64,000 bases of DNA, taken from NCBI RefSeq assembly GCF_016612535.1, contig NZ_JAENXS010000002.1:1426001-1490000 (forward strand). The letters are read 5' to 3'. The notes below the pieces were generated by a model. That model did no database searches and had not been told where the DNA came from. It was given only the letters and a program-made list of their open reading frames with translations. The position numbers and the translations under genes were made by a program. This DNA comes from Bradyrhizobium diazoefficiens (GTDB lineage Bacteria; Pseudomonadota; Alphaproteobacteria; Rhizobiales; Xanthobacteraceae). Below are positions 8,874 through 17,619 of this stretch, in pieces; positions within the stretch are counted from its first letter, which is position 1; each line of letters begins with the position of its first letter.

Positions 8874-9617
8874 ATGCGCGCCCTTATTCTGGGCGGAATT
8901 GCCGACGCGAGCCTGCTCGCGGCCGAGATTGCGCGTGCGGGCATTGACGCGGTCTATTCCTATGGCGGCCGCACCCGCGCGCCCGCGGATCAGCCGCTGC
9001 CGACCCGCATCGGCGGCTTTGGCGGCGCGCGCGGGCTTGCCGATACCATCAGGCGCGAAAGCATCACACATGTCATCGACGCAACGCATCCCTTTGCCGC
9101 CGAGATGAGCCGCAACGCCGTCGAAGCGTGCACGGAAACCGGCACGCCGCTGATTGCGCTCGAACGTGCGCCCTGGGTCAAAACCCCCGGCGACAACTGG
9201 ATTGAAGTCAGTGAGGTCTGCGCCGCGGCGGCCGCCCTTCCCGACGCGCCCGCACGCGTGTTCCTCGCCATCGGTCGCCAGCACATTGCGCCGTTCGCGA
9301 CGCGGCCGCAGCACGCCTACACGCTGCGTTTCGTCGATCCGCCCGAAGCGACCCTGCCCTTCGCCGCCGATGTGATCGTGTCGCGCGGGCCGTTCACGCT
9401 GGATGGCGAGCTGGAGATGCTGCGCGCCCGAGGCATCGCATGGATCGTGGCGCGCAACTCCGGCGGCGACGGCGCACGCGCCAAGATCGACGCCGCGCGC
9501 ATGCTCGGCCTGCCCGTCATCATGATCTCGCGGCCAAAGCTGCCTGAACGGCTGCGGGTGGAGAGCGTGGCCGAGGTGATGCAGTGGCTCGGTCATCGGA
9601 CCTGCCTCGGCGCATAG
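8874..9617 (+). CDS. cobK: Precorrin-6A reductase
   Basis: NADPH-dependent reduction of precorrin-6A to precorrin-6B. The 247-residue product begins MRALILGGIADA, the nucleotide-binding start, and has THVIDATHPFAAEMSRNA, LERAPWV, VFLAIGRQ and IVARNSGGDGARAKIDAA, all CobK/CbiJ signatures. ATG 8874 or the ATG immediately before it (8871) may be used. It is the only gene of this block on the plus strand: it starts divergently from cobL with overlapping start codons and its 3' end overlaps the cobJ 3' end by 25 bases. Orientation suggests antisense interplay with the surrounding operon. Confidence 0.94.
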   Translation: MRALILGGIADASLLAAEIARAGIDAVYSYGGRTRAPADQPLPTRIGGFGGARGLADTIRRESITHVIDATHPFAAEMSRNAVEACTETGTPLIALERAPWVKTPGDNWIEVSEVCAAAAALPDAPARVFLAIGRQHIAPFATRPQHAYTLRFVDPPEATLPFAADVIVSRGPFTLDGELEMLRARGIAWIVARNSGGDGARAKIDAARMLGLPVIMISRPKLPERLRVESVAEVMQWLGHRTCLGA

Positions 9618-10327
9618 ACCCAGCCGCCGACGCGGCGCGTCTGCGAATTTCCGACGATCACCAGCGTTCGCATGTCGGCCATCTCGGGCGTCGCGTCGCT
9701 CAGCGACACGGTTTCTATCTTTTCATCGGCTGCGCTGACCGCGCGCGCGAAGATCACGAGGCGCTCGCCGCAGCCGGCTTCTCTCAGCACCGCGAGGGCG
9801 CGGCCAAATCCCTCAGGCCGGCTCGCCGAGCGCGGATTGTACATTGCAATCGAAAAATCAGCTTCCGCGGCAAGGCGCAAGCGCTTCTCGATCACCGCCC
9901 ATGGTTTCAGATTGTCGGAGAGATTGATCGCGCAGAAATCATGGCCCAGCGGCGCGCCTGCGCGTGCGGCGGCGGCCAGCATCGCGGTGATACCAGGCAG
10001 CACGCGGATCGGCAGATCCCGATAGTGCGGCGCCTGTTCCAGTGCCTCGAACACAGCCGACGCCATCGCGAACACGCCGGGGTCACCGGAGGAGACGACG
10101 ACGACCTGTCGACCGTCGGCGGCAAGCCGCAGAGCTTCGCTCGCACGCAGCAGCTCTTCGCGGTTGTCGGAGGGATGCAGCCTGAGCCCCGGCCGCGGCG
10201 GCACGCGCGCGACGTAGGGCGCGTAACCCAATATGTCGGTAGCGGAGGCCAGCGCAGCGGAGACCTCGGGCGTCACCATCGCCTCATTGCCGGGGCCGAG
10301 CCCCGCGATGGTCAGCGTGCCCATCAT
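9593..10327 (-). CDS. cobJ: Precorrin-3B C17-methyltransferase
   Basis: Methylates C17 of precorrin-3B with ring contraction to give precorrin-4. The 244-residue protein opens GTLTIAGLGPGNEAMVTPE, typical of CobJ/CbiH, followed by VSSGDPGVFAMASAVFEAL, VLPGITAMLAAAARAGAPL and FCAINLSDNLKPW. It overlaps cobI by 4 bases upstream and its end overlaps the convergent cobK end by 25 bases. It is a single-domain CobJ without any CbiG or CobE fusion. Confidence 0.95.
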   Translation of the reverse strand: MMGTLTIAGLGPGNEAMVTPEVSAALASATDILGYAPYVARVPPRPGLRLHPSDNREELLRASEALRLAADGRQVVVVSSGDPGVFAMASAVFEALEQAPHYRDLPIRVLPGITAMLAAAARAGAPLGHDFCAINLSDNLKPWAVIEKRLRLAAEADFSIAMYNPRSASRPEGFGRALAVLREAGCGERLVIFARAVSAADEKIETVSLSDATPEMADMRTLVIVGNSQTRRVGGWVYAPRQVR

Positions 10328-11055
10328 TCGGCCGCGTCCAGATGCCGGCCCTTGCCGTGCACGAGCACGATCGCAAAGTAAGGACAGTCGGCCGCGTCGA
10401 TCTCCGCGAGTCGCACCACGCGCTCGCCCGGCATGGTGCCGCGCTCGACCAGCCAGGCGTCATCCAGCCGGCCGGCAGACGCGAGCGCGCGGCGCACCTT
10501 TGCGAGATTGCGGCCGGTCTTCATGACGACGAGCGCATCGGAATCGCGCATGCGGCGCTCGAGCTCGGCCTCAGTCAGCGTGCCCATCAGCACCGTCGTC
10601 ACGTCGTCGCCGAGCGCGATCGGCTGGCCGACGCCGTTCCAGCAGCCGACCATGCCGGGAATGCCGGCGATGACCTCGATCTCGACGCGGCCTTGCAGGC
10701 GCGTATGCAGATGCATGAACGAGCCGTAGAAATAGGGATCGCCCTCGCAGAGAACGACGACGTCGACCGCACGCGCCAGCCGCGCCAGGCGTTCGGCCCA
10801 TTCGTCGTAGAAGCCAGCGAGCAGCTGGATGTATTCGGCACTGTCGAAGGCGATTTCGGTCGTGACCGGATATTCCATCGAATATTCGGTGATGTCGGCA
10901 GCTAGCATACCCTCGACAATGCGCCGCGCCTGGCCTGGTCGGCCTTTCTTGCGGAAATAGGCGACATGCTTTGCTCCGCGCACGGTACGATCAGCGCGCA
11001 CGCTCATGAGATCGGGATCGCCGGGGCCGAGACCGCAGCAGGTGATGCGTCCCAT
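10324..11055 (-). CDS. cobI: Precorrin-2 C20-methyltransferase
   Basis: Methylates C20 of precorrin-2 to precorrin-3A. The 243-residue protein begins MGRITCCGLGPGDPDLMSVR, the methylase loop. Family blocks are VLCEGDPYFYGSFMHLH, VIAGIPGMVGCWNGVG, DALVVMKTGRNLAKVRRAL and CPYFAIVLVHGKG. The gene lies 2 bases after cobH and overlaps cobJ by 4 bases, so it is part of the cobW-to-cobJ transcript. Confidence 0.95.
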   Translation of the reverse strand: MGRITCCGLGPGDPDLMSVRADRTVRGAKHVAYFRKKGRPGQARRIVEGMLAADITEYSMEYPVTTEIAFDSAEYIQLLAGFYDEWAERLARLARAVDVVVLCEGDPYFYGSFMHLHTRLQGRVEIEVIAGIPGMVGCWNGVGQPIALGDDVTTVLMGTLTEAELERRMRDSDALVVMKTGRNLAKVRRALASAGRLDDAWLVERGTMPGERVVRLAEIDAADCPYFAIVLVHGKGRHLDAAE

Positions 11056-11057
11056 TG

Positions 11058-11687
11058 CTATTCGCTCCGGCTCGCCAGCGCGTTGACGGCGGCGACGGTG
11101 ATCGCGGAGCCGCCGAGGCGGCCTTCGACCGTCAGCGCCGGCGCAGGCGGATCGGCTATCAACGCAGCCTTGGATTCGGCCGCACCGACGAAGCCAACCG
11201 GACAGCCGATAATGGCCGCGGGGCGCGGGCAGTCACGGTCCTCCAGCATGTTGAGAAGGTGAAACAGCGCGGTCGGCGCATTGCCGATCGCGACGATCGC
11301 TCCATTGAGATGCGGTCGCCACAGCTCCAGCGCCGCGGCCGACCGCGTATTGCGCATGGATTGCGCCAGCGCAGGAACGCTGTCGTCGCCGAGCATGCAG
11401 ATGACGGCGTTGGCCGCGGGCAGTCTCGCGCGCGTAATTCCTTCCGAGACCATGCGCGCGTCGCACAGAATCGGGGCGCCCCTCTGCAGCGCGGCGCGCG
11501 CGGTGGTCGTCATGCCGGGGGTGAAGCGGATATGCGTCTCGAGGCCCACCATGCCGGCAGCATGGATCATCCGCACCACGACCTGCTCCTCGTCCGGCGT
11601 GAAGCGTGCGAGATCCGCCTCGGCCCTGATGGTCGCGAAGGATTGCCGATAGATCGCCGCGCCGTCAGTCTCGTAAGTGTACGGCAT
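11058..11687 (-). CDS. cobH: Precorrin-8X methylmutase
   Basis: Moves the C11 methyl group to C12, producing hydrogenobyrinic acid. At 209 residues it has the normal family length. The catalytic histidine is expected in the MIHAAGMVGLE segment around residues 40-50, followed by RAALQRGAPILCDARMVSEG and the C-terminal ALIADPPAPALTVEGRLGGS. It shares one base with the end of cobG and precedes cobI by 2 bases. Confidence 0.95.
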   Translation of the reverse strand: MPYTYETDGAAIYRQSFATIRAEADLARFTPDEEQVVVRMIHAAGMVGLETHIRFTPGMTTTARAALQRGAPILCDARMVSEGITRARLPAANAVICMLGDDSVPALAQSMRNTRSAAALELWRPHLNGAIVAIGNAPTALFHLLNMLEDRDCPRPAAIIGCPVGFVGAAESKAALIADPPAPALTVEGRLGGSAITVAAVNALASRSE

Positions 11688-12850
11688 CAGTGCCCTCCCA
11701 GCAGTATGGAGGGATTGCTGACGATGTCGTCGCGGTCCAGGCCACGCAGGATGGGCTCATCGCGCGTCGATCCGCCGCGCACGAGATCGAATCCTGCATC
11801 AGTCGCGACCAGCGTGATCGCGGCCGCGCCGGAATGAGCGCAACCCTTGGCGCAGCCCGAGACGTGAAGCCGCTCGGCCGCGCCGAGATTCGGCGCGAGC
11901 GCCGCCGCCAGTGCGCGGGTGTCGGCATGGGCTTCACGGCAGCGCGGCGCACCGCTACAGGCGATGACACGCAGCGCTGGATCATAGGCCTCGGTGATCA
12001 GACCGGCTGTGGTCGGCATCGTCCGCTTGCCTTCACTCAGAACCATCCGCCATGGCGTCATCCGCAGGGCATGGCCGCAACCGGCCAACCGATTGAGTGT
12101 GCCATGCGGCATCTGACCGAAGGCGACGCCGAGCATCGCGCCTTGCGGATAGAGGCCGGGACGCGCCGCGGCCATGATGGACGCAGCCTCGGCCTCGCCG
12201 CGCAGCGCTCCAGGCAATTCTGCGCCGGCCGCAAGATGCGTGGCCATGCGCCCGCGCCCGCCCTTGGCGCCGCCGGACGCGACGAACCAGCTCGCGCAAG
12301 CAAGTGCAGTGGACACGGCCTCGCCGTGCGCGACGCTGCGGCCGAGCCTGGCGCCGTCCGCGCGCACAAGGAGACCGCCTGAAGGATCACGCTCGATCCG
12401 CACATCGGCGGAATTGCCCGCGAGCACGCGCGATCTGCCGTCATCGATGGCGAAACCGAATTTCGAAGGAAGCTCGAGCGCAGAGCCCGCAAGCGCCTCT
12501 TCGAGCTCGGCGGCGAGCGCCTGGGTTTCGTCGCCGTCGCGCCAGAACGGCGTGACCAGGATGTTGCGCCGGGATTCGGTGTCGGCATCCGGATCGAGCA
12601 GCGTCAGCTGTGCGAGACCATCAAGCAGCAGCCGGTGGCCGGTGTCGCTGACGCCCCTGATCTGGAGATTGGCGCGGCTGGTCACGTCGATCAGGCCATT
12701 GCCATGGCGCTCGGCGAGATACGCAAGCCCGGCGGTCTGCGCCGCATCAAGCCGGCCGCCGAATGGGCGCACGCGGACCACGAGCCCGTCGCCAGATTGC
12801 ATCGGCCGCAGCGCGCCGGGGCACCAGCCCTTCACAGAAGCCGCGCTCAT
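11687..12850 (-). CDS. cobG: Precorrin-3B synthase (Fe-S monooxygenase)
   Basis: Oxygen-dependent hydroxylation of precorrin-3A at C20 with gamma-lactone formation; the step that marks the aerobic pathway. The 387-residue protein is of the nitrite/sulfite reductase fold with two ferredoxin-like half domains. The 4Fe-4S ligand set appears as ACSGAPRC followed by the SGCAKGCAH pair. It overlaps cobN by 4 bases upstream and cobH by one base downstream. Presence of CobG and CobN together excludes the anaerobic cbi route for this locus. Confidence 0.94.
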   Translation of the reverse strand: MSAASVKGWCPGALRPMQSGDGLVVRVRPFGGRLDAAQTAGLAYLAERHGNGLIDVTSRANLQIRGVSDTGHRLLLDGLAQLTLLDPDADTESRRNILVTPFWRDGDETQALAAELEEALAGSALELPSKFGFAIDDGRSRVLAGNSADVRIERDPSGGLLVRADGARLGRSVAHGEAVSTALACASWFVASGGAKGGRGRMATHLAAGAELPGALRGEAEAASIMAAARPGLYPQGAMLGVAFGQMPHGTLNRLAGCGHALRMTPWRMVLSEGKRTMPTTAGLITEAYDPALRVIACSGAPRCREAHADTRALAAALAPNLGAAERLHVSGCAKGCAHSGAAAITLVATDAGFDLVRGGSTRDEPILRGLDRDDIVSNPSILLGGH

Positions 12851-15800
12851 GACGCCTCCTTCAGCGCGGCTGCAATCGAATTGCGGCGCGTTCGCCAGAG
12901 CGAGGCCTCGTGTAGGCGCGTGAAGCAGGTCTCGATCGCGGCGAGCGCGGCCGGATTTTCGCGCGCCATGAAGGCATGGACGTCGACATTGCCGAGGGTC
13001 GCATCATAATAGAGATCGAACAGATGCGGCGGCACGGCGTCAGCCAGATGGGCGAAGGCCGCCATGTGCTCCAGCGTCGCTGATATCTCGGCGGCGCCGC
13101 GAAAACCGTGGCGCATCATGCCGGCGATCCAGGCCGGATTGGCGGCGCGCGCGCGGACGACGCGGGAGATTTCCTCAGTCAGCGTGCGCGCATGCGGCTG
13201 CTCGGGCCGTGTCGTGTCGAGATGATAGAGCGATGGCGCCGCCGCACCGAGATGCGCTGCGGCCGCGGCGACGCCGGCTTCATGCGCGGCATAGTCGGCG
13301 GCGAGCAACAGGTCGGTTTCCGGCAAGTCCTGGACGTGAACGAAAGCGTCGGCGGACGCGAGCCGCTGTTCGATACCGGCTCGATCGGGCTTGATCGCGC
13401 CATCGGCGGAGAACGCCCAGGATGATGCCGACAGCCAGGCTTCGCCGGCCGCGTCGCGCGTCTCGGGCGTAAGGGCATCGGGAATTGCCGAGAGGCCGAC
13501 ACCGTATTGTCCGGGGCGCGGCGCGAACACGCGCGAAGCGCGGTGCCGATACGGATTCTCGTCGCCCTCCTCTTCGCGCACCGCGAGCGCCTCGGCGGCG
13601 GCTTCGAACAATTGCGCGAGGCCTGAAAAGACATCACGGAACAGGCCCGACACGCGCAGCGTGACGTCGATGCGGGGACGGCCGAGCTCGGCTGGCGCGA
13701 TGATGTGATAGCCGGTGACGCGGCCTGAGGTGTGATCCCACCGCGGCGCAAGGCCGGCCAGATGCAGCGCCATCGCAAATTCCTCGCCTGCGGTGCGCAT
13801 CGTCGCGGAGCCCCAGAGATCGACCACGAGGCCTTTCGGCCAGTCGCCGTGATCCTGCAAATGGCGACGGAGCAGCTCTTCGGCGAGCTTGATGCCTTGC
13901 GCATGTGCCGATGGCGTCGGCACCGCACGAGGATCGACGGCGAAGAGATTGCGTCCCGTCGGCAGCACATCCTGTCGCCCGCGATAGGGCGAGCCTGATG
14001 GGCCCGGCGCAACGCGCTTCCCCGCGAGCGCGACGCGAAGGGCATCGCGCTCAGCTTCGCCGCAGGCGCCGCGGCCGAACACATGCAGGCCATCGCCGAA
14101 CTGGCTCTCCTTGAGGTCGCAAACGAAGCGATCGATCCGCGGGATTGCTTCGGCCGGCGCCGCCGATGCATCCAGGCCAAGATCCTCTTCAAGGCCTGCG
14201 GCACGGGCCTCGTCGCGGATCGCAGAAATCAGGCGCTGGCGGCGGGCAGGATCGAGACCGTCCGCGGTCGAATATTCGTCGAGGAGCTGTTCGAGCCGAC
14301 GCAGGCCTTCCGGCACGGCCGATGCGGCAAGCGGCGGCGGCAGATGGCCGATGGTGACGGCACCTAAGCGCCGCTTGGCCTGCGCGGCCTCGCCGGGATC
14401 GTTGACGATGAAGGGATAGATGACGGGAAGATCGCCGATCAGCGCCTCCGGCCAGCACGCGGATGACAGCGCCACGGATTTCCCGGGTAGCCATTCCAGC
14501 GTGCCATGCGCGCCCATGTGCACGACCGCATCACAGCCCTGCCCTCGCAGCCAGAGATAGAACCCGACATAGGCGTGGCGCGGCGTGCGGGCGAGATCGT
14601 GATAGTCGGAATCGCGCGTGGTCGCATCGCCACGCTCCGGCTGAACCGCAATGATCGATCGACCGCATTGGATCGCGTTGAAGCGAAACGCGCCATCGCG
14701 GCAGCTCGGATCGTTCTCCGGCGCGCCCCAGGCTTGCGCGAGATCATCCTGCAAGGCTTGCGGAAGGCGCGAGAGCGCCGCGCGGTAATCGGCGACGCTC
14801 CATGTCAATTTTTGCTGGAGCAGCGTCTCGCCGAGCGCTTCGACCGAGGCAACATCGAAGCCAGCCTCCGCGAGATCGGACGCCAACGCTTCGACCGACG
14901 CCAGCGCGTCGAGACCGACCGCATGTGCGATCTGGTGCGGACGGCCCGGATAATTCGAGAGCACGATGGCCAGCCGCTTCTCGGCGGCCGGCTTCTCCGC
15001 GAGCCGATGCCAGGCCGCAACGCGGGCGGCGACAGCCGTCACATGCTCTTCATCCGGCCTGTGGGCCAGATGCGAAAATTGCAGATCAGGATCGCGCGTC
15101 GCTGCCGATTTGAAGCTCACGACGCCCGCAAACACGCGGCCGTCAACCTCGGGCAGCACCACATGCATCGCGAGATCGCCGGGCGACAGGCCGCGCAACG
15201 ACTCGACCCAATCCTCGCGTCGCGCCGACGAGAGCGCGACCTGGAACACCGGGCACGATGCGGCATCGAACGGCGTCGTTCCGTCATCGCCGGTCGCCGA
15301 GAATGCCGTGGCATTGACGATCGCGGCCGGAGGATTTTGCGCAAGATGCGCCCGCAGCCAATCCGTGACGCCTGCGGCCTTCAACGAAGCCACGAACACG
15401 CCATAGGTGTCAAAACCCCTCTCGCGCAGTGCGGCGATCAGGGCATCGACCGGACCGGTGTCCGCGGCGGCGAGATAGGAGCGATAGAATGTCACGAGCG
15501 CACGCGGCCTGCCCTCGCTCGCCCTCGGCACAGCAATGACGCCACGTGCGGGATCGTAAAAACCCAGCTCGGGCACGCTCATCTCACCGGCGACGGGCCC
15601 GGCATAGAGGCCAGAAGCCAGCGCAAGCTGCGCGATCGCGGCTTGGGCGGCGACCGGACCGCCGGTGTCGCAGAGCACCTTGAGCCGGCGCAGGGTCGAG
15701 ACCGGCAGGGTGGAATATCCATCGAGCCGGGCGTCGTCGCGGCCATCGGCCGGCAGCACAGCGAGCACGATGTTGCGATCCTTGGCGAGTTGCTGGAGCG

Positions 15801-16095
15801 CCGCGAGCCCATACGGCCAGTAGGACTCACCGCCAATCAGGCGCACCAAAATGCCGCGCGCCTGCGCCAGCGTCCGCTCGATATAGGTATCGACCGAGAG
15901 CGGGTGCCGCAGCTCCGCCAGATTCGCCAACCGCAGTGACGGCAGGCTGTCACGGCCGCGCCGCCAGCCGGCCGCAAACGCAGCCAGATCGGAATCCGAG
16001 TACGAGAGCACCACGAGATCGGCCGGGTCCTGGCCGATGTCCCTTGGCGTCGCGGTCTCCTCGAGACCGCGGCTCTCGCGGAAGACGACGTGCAT
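12847..16095 (-). CDS. cobN: Cobaltochelatase large subunit
   Basis: Large subunit of the ATP-dependent aerobic cobaltochelatase (CobNST) that inserts cobalt into hydrogenobyrinic acid a,c-diamide. The product is 1082 residues, somewhat shorter than the ~1250 of the Pseudomonas denitrificans protein. Recognisable blocks are HMGAHGTLEWLPGKSVAL, the VIYPFIVNDPGEAAQAKRR stretch and NLFAVDPRAVPT with PTPSAHAQG, shared with magnesium chelatase BchH. ATG 16095 overlaps the cobW stop by one base (TGATG), which sets the start. The AAA+ (CobS) and MIDAS (CobT) partners are not in this window. Confidence 0.95.
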   Translation of the reverse strand: MHVVFRESRGLEETATPRDIGQDPADLVVLSYSDSDLAAFAAGWRRGRDSLPSLRLANLAELRHPLSVDTYIERTLAQARGILVRLIGGESYWPYGLAALQQLAKDRNIVLAVLPADGRDDARLDGYSTLPVSTLRRLKVLCDTGGPVAAQAAIAQLALASGLYAGPVAGEMSVPELGFYDPARGVIAVPRASEGRPRALVTFYRSYLAAADTGPVDALIAALRERGFDTYGVFVASLKAAGVTDWLRAHLAQNPPAAIVNATAFSATGDDGTTPFDAASCPVFQVALSSARREDWVESLRGLSPGDLAMHVVLPEVDGRVFAGVVSFKSAATRDPDLQFSHLAHRPDEEHVTAVAARVAAWHRLAEKPAAEKRLAIVLSNYPGRPHQIAHAVGLDALASVEALASDLAEAGFDVASVEALGETLLQQKLTWSVADYRAALSRLPQALQDDLAQAWGAPENDPSCRDGAFRFNAIQCGRSIIAVQPERGDATTRDSDYHDLARTPRHAYVGFYLWLRGQGCDAVVHMGAHGTLEWLPGKSVALSSACWPEALIGDLPVIYPFIVNDPGEAAQAKRRLGAVTIGHLPPPLAASAVPEGLRRLEQLLDEYSTADGLDPARRQRLISAIRDEARAAGLEEDLGLDASAAPAEAIPRIDRFVCDLKESQFGDGLHVFGRGACGEAERDALRVALAGKRVAPGPSGSPYRGRQDVLPTGRNLFAVDPRAVPTPSAHAQGIKLAEELLRRHLQDHGDWPKGLVVDLWGSATMRTAGEEFAMALHLAGLAPRWDHTSGRVTGYHIIAPAELGRPRIDVTLRVSGLFRDVFSGLAQLFEAAAEALAVREEEGDENPYRHRASRVFAPRPGQYGVGLSAIPDALTPETRDAAGEAWLSASSWAFSADGAIKPDRAGIEQRLASADAFVHVQDLPETDLLLAADYAAHEAGVAAAAAHLGAAAPSLYHLDTTRPEQPHARTLTEEISRVVRARAANPAWIAGMMRHGFRGAAEISATLEHMAAFAHLADAVPPHLFDLYYDATLGNVDVHAFMARENPAALAAIETCFTRLHEASLWRTRRNSIAAALKEAS

Positions 16096-17129
16096 CAGAT
16101 ACCAAGTCCCGCTTTGATGGCGGCCTCGTCGATATCGCCGTGCTCGCCGATGACGACCAGCTTTGACTGCCTGCTTCCCGCGCCCCAAGGCCTGTCGAAT
16201 TGGTGGCGCACGCGCTCGCCGACGGCCTGAAGCAGCAAACGCATCGGCTTGCCTGCAATCGCAATGTAGCCCTTGGCGCGCAGCACGTTCTGCTCGCGCG
16301 CCAGACGCTGGACCGACGCGACCAATGCATCGATGTCGCTGACCTCCGGAAGATCGATCACGACGGAAGCAAAGTCGTCGTGCTCGTGGTCTTCCTCGCC
16401 GTCATGATGCGAGGGGCGCGCCGCGAGATCGTTCTCGGCGGCAGCCCCGAGGCCGAGGATGACGCGCGCATCGATCGCACCGTCGGTCACCGCCAGCATC
16501 GGTACGCGGCGCGGCATCTCGGCGGTGATCACTGCCTTGGCCGCTTCAAGTCCCGCCGCGCCGGCGAGATCGGCCTTGGTCAAGAGCACGATATCGGCGC
16601 AGGCGATCTGGTCCTCGAACACCTCCGACAGCGGTGTCTCGTGATCGAGATTCTCGTCCGCCGCGCGCTGCGCTTCGACCGCAGCCGGATCCGGCGCGAA
16701 ACGGCCGGCGGCGACGGCCTCGGCATCGGCCAGCGCAATCACGCCGTCGACGGTGATGCGCGAGCGGATCTCCGGCCAGTCGAACGCTTTCAGCAGCGGC
16801 TTCGGCAGCGCCAGGCCCGACGTCTCGATCAGGATGTGATCGGGCCTCACGGGGCGCGCCAACAGCTTCTCCATGGTCGGAATGAAATCGTCGGCCACGG
16901 TGCAGCAGATGCAACCATTGGCGAGCTCGATGATATTCTCTTCCGGGCAGTTCGCGTCGGCGCAGGATTTCAGGATTTCGCCGTCGACGCCTTCGCTGCC
17001 GAACTCGTTGACGAGGACCGCGAGCTTCTTGCCATTGGGATTGGCGAGCAGATGTTGGATCAGCGTCGTCTTGCCGGAGCCGAGAAAACCGGTGACCACT
17101 GTGACCGGCACTTTTGCGAGCGAGCTCAT
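16095..17129 (-). CDS. cobW: CobW family GTPase (COG0523 metallochaperone)
   Basis: G3E-class P-loop GTPase proposed to deliver cobalt to the chelatase. In the 344-residue protein the Walker A loop GFLGSGKTT is at 14-22, the metal-binding CxCC motif (CICC) at 73-76, and the NKxD-equivalent TKAD at 184-187. A short histidine-rich linker (HHDGEEDHEH, 241-250) lies before the C-terminal CobW_C domain. The ATG at 17129 is fixed by the 4-base overlap with the upstream DUF1636 gene; it directly precedes cobN. The cobalt-chaperone role is a family inference. Confidence 0.93.
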   Translation of the reverse strand: MSSLAKVPVTVVTGFLGSGKTTLIQHLLANPNGKKLAVLVNEFGSEGVDGEILKSCADANCPEENIIELANGCICCTVADDFIPTMEKLLARPVRPDHILIETSGLALPKPLLKAFDWPEIRSRITVDGVIALADAEAVAAGRFAPDPAAVEAQRAADENLDHETPLSEVFEDQIACADIVLLTKADLAGAAGLEAAKAVITAEMPRRVPMLAVTDGAIDARVILGLGAAAENDLAARPSHHDGEEDHEHDDFASVVIDLPEVSDIDALVASVQRLAREQNVLRAKGYIAIAGKPMRLLLQAVGERVRHQFDRPWGAGSRQSKLVVIGEHGDIDEAAIKAGLGI

Positions 17130-17512
17130 TCGGCGGCCTCCGGCACGACGGCCATTGCGGGAATCATGGGGGGAATGCGGGCAAGCGATTGCTTGCGGAA
17201 GATTTCGGGACGGCTGCGCCAGGGCACGAGGCCGTCGGGCGCGGCCGCATAGGCGGCCGCGCCGACGACCACGTCGCTCGCATTCGCATCCGACAGCCGG
17301 CCATAGACATACGACCAGCGGCCCGGCGCGCTGAGCGCGACCGAGCAGCCCTGGCTGCAGGCCGACAGGCATTCGACGGGAACCACATTGACGCCCTCGG
17401 GCACGCCGGCCTCGAGGATCGCGCCATGCAGGCGTTTGCCCGGCGTGACCTCGCCCTCGCTAGGCGTCTCGCCGGCGCGGCAGGTGATGCAGACATGAAG
17501 TGTGACGCTCAT
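17126..17512 (-). CDS. DUF1636 small cysteine-rich protein, first gene of B12-controlled operon
   Basis: 128-residue protein of the DUF1636 family. Cysteines at 8 and 11 (CITC) and at 48, 52 and 56 (CLSACSQGC) form a C-x2-C ... C-x3-C-x3-C pattern that resembles thioredoxin-like [2Fe-2S] ferredoxins. The middle part WSYVYGRLS is typical of the family, and the C-terminus is extended. It is the first gene after the B12 riboswitch and overlaps cobW by 4 bases. That placement suggests a redox or metal-handling role in cobalt insertion, but its biochemical activity is not known to me. The ATG at 17512 has a strong ribosome binding site, GGAAGAGG. Confidence 0.88.
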   Translation of the reverse strand: MSVTLHVCITCRAGETPSEGEVTPGKRLHGAILEAGVPEGVNVVPVECLSACSQGCSVALSAPGRWSYVYGRLSDANASDVVVGAAAYAAAPDGLVPWRSRPEIFRKQSLARIPPMIPAMAVVPEAAE

Positions 17513-17513
17513 C

Positions 17514-17548
17514 GCCTCTTCCAGATAATCAGCGGGAAGCGAAGAGGC
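17514..17548 (-). promoter_or_regulatory. Hairpin covering the DUF1636 ribosome binding site
   Basis: On the minus strand an 8-base stem (gcctcttc / gaagaggc) closes a 19-base loop. Its 3' arm contains the GGAAGAGG ribosome binding site, ending two bases before the ATG at 17512. In this conformation translation initiation would be blocked, which fits a translational expression platform for the riboswitch just upstream. The pairing is seen in sequence; the switching is inferred. Confidence 0.55.
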
Positions 17549-17619
17549 CCACGAACCGTTCTTGCGAAGGCCCGTTTCCCCGTCGCGGAACACCCCGTCC
17601 GCCGGTCCAAAAATCGTCC

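Noticed and set aside
14506..15939. 477-codon open frame antisense to cobN
   Set aside because: Arg/Asp/His-rich translation without family features; a typical high-G+C shadow of the real cobN frame.
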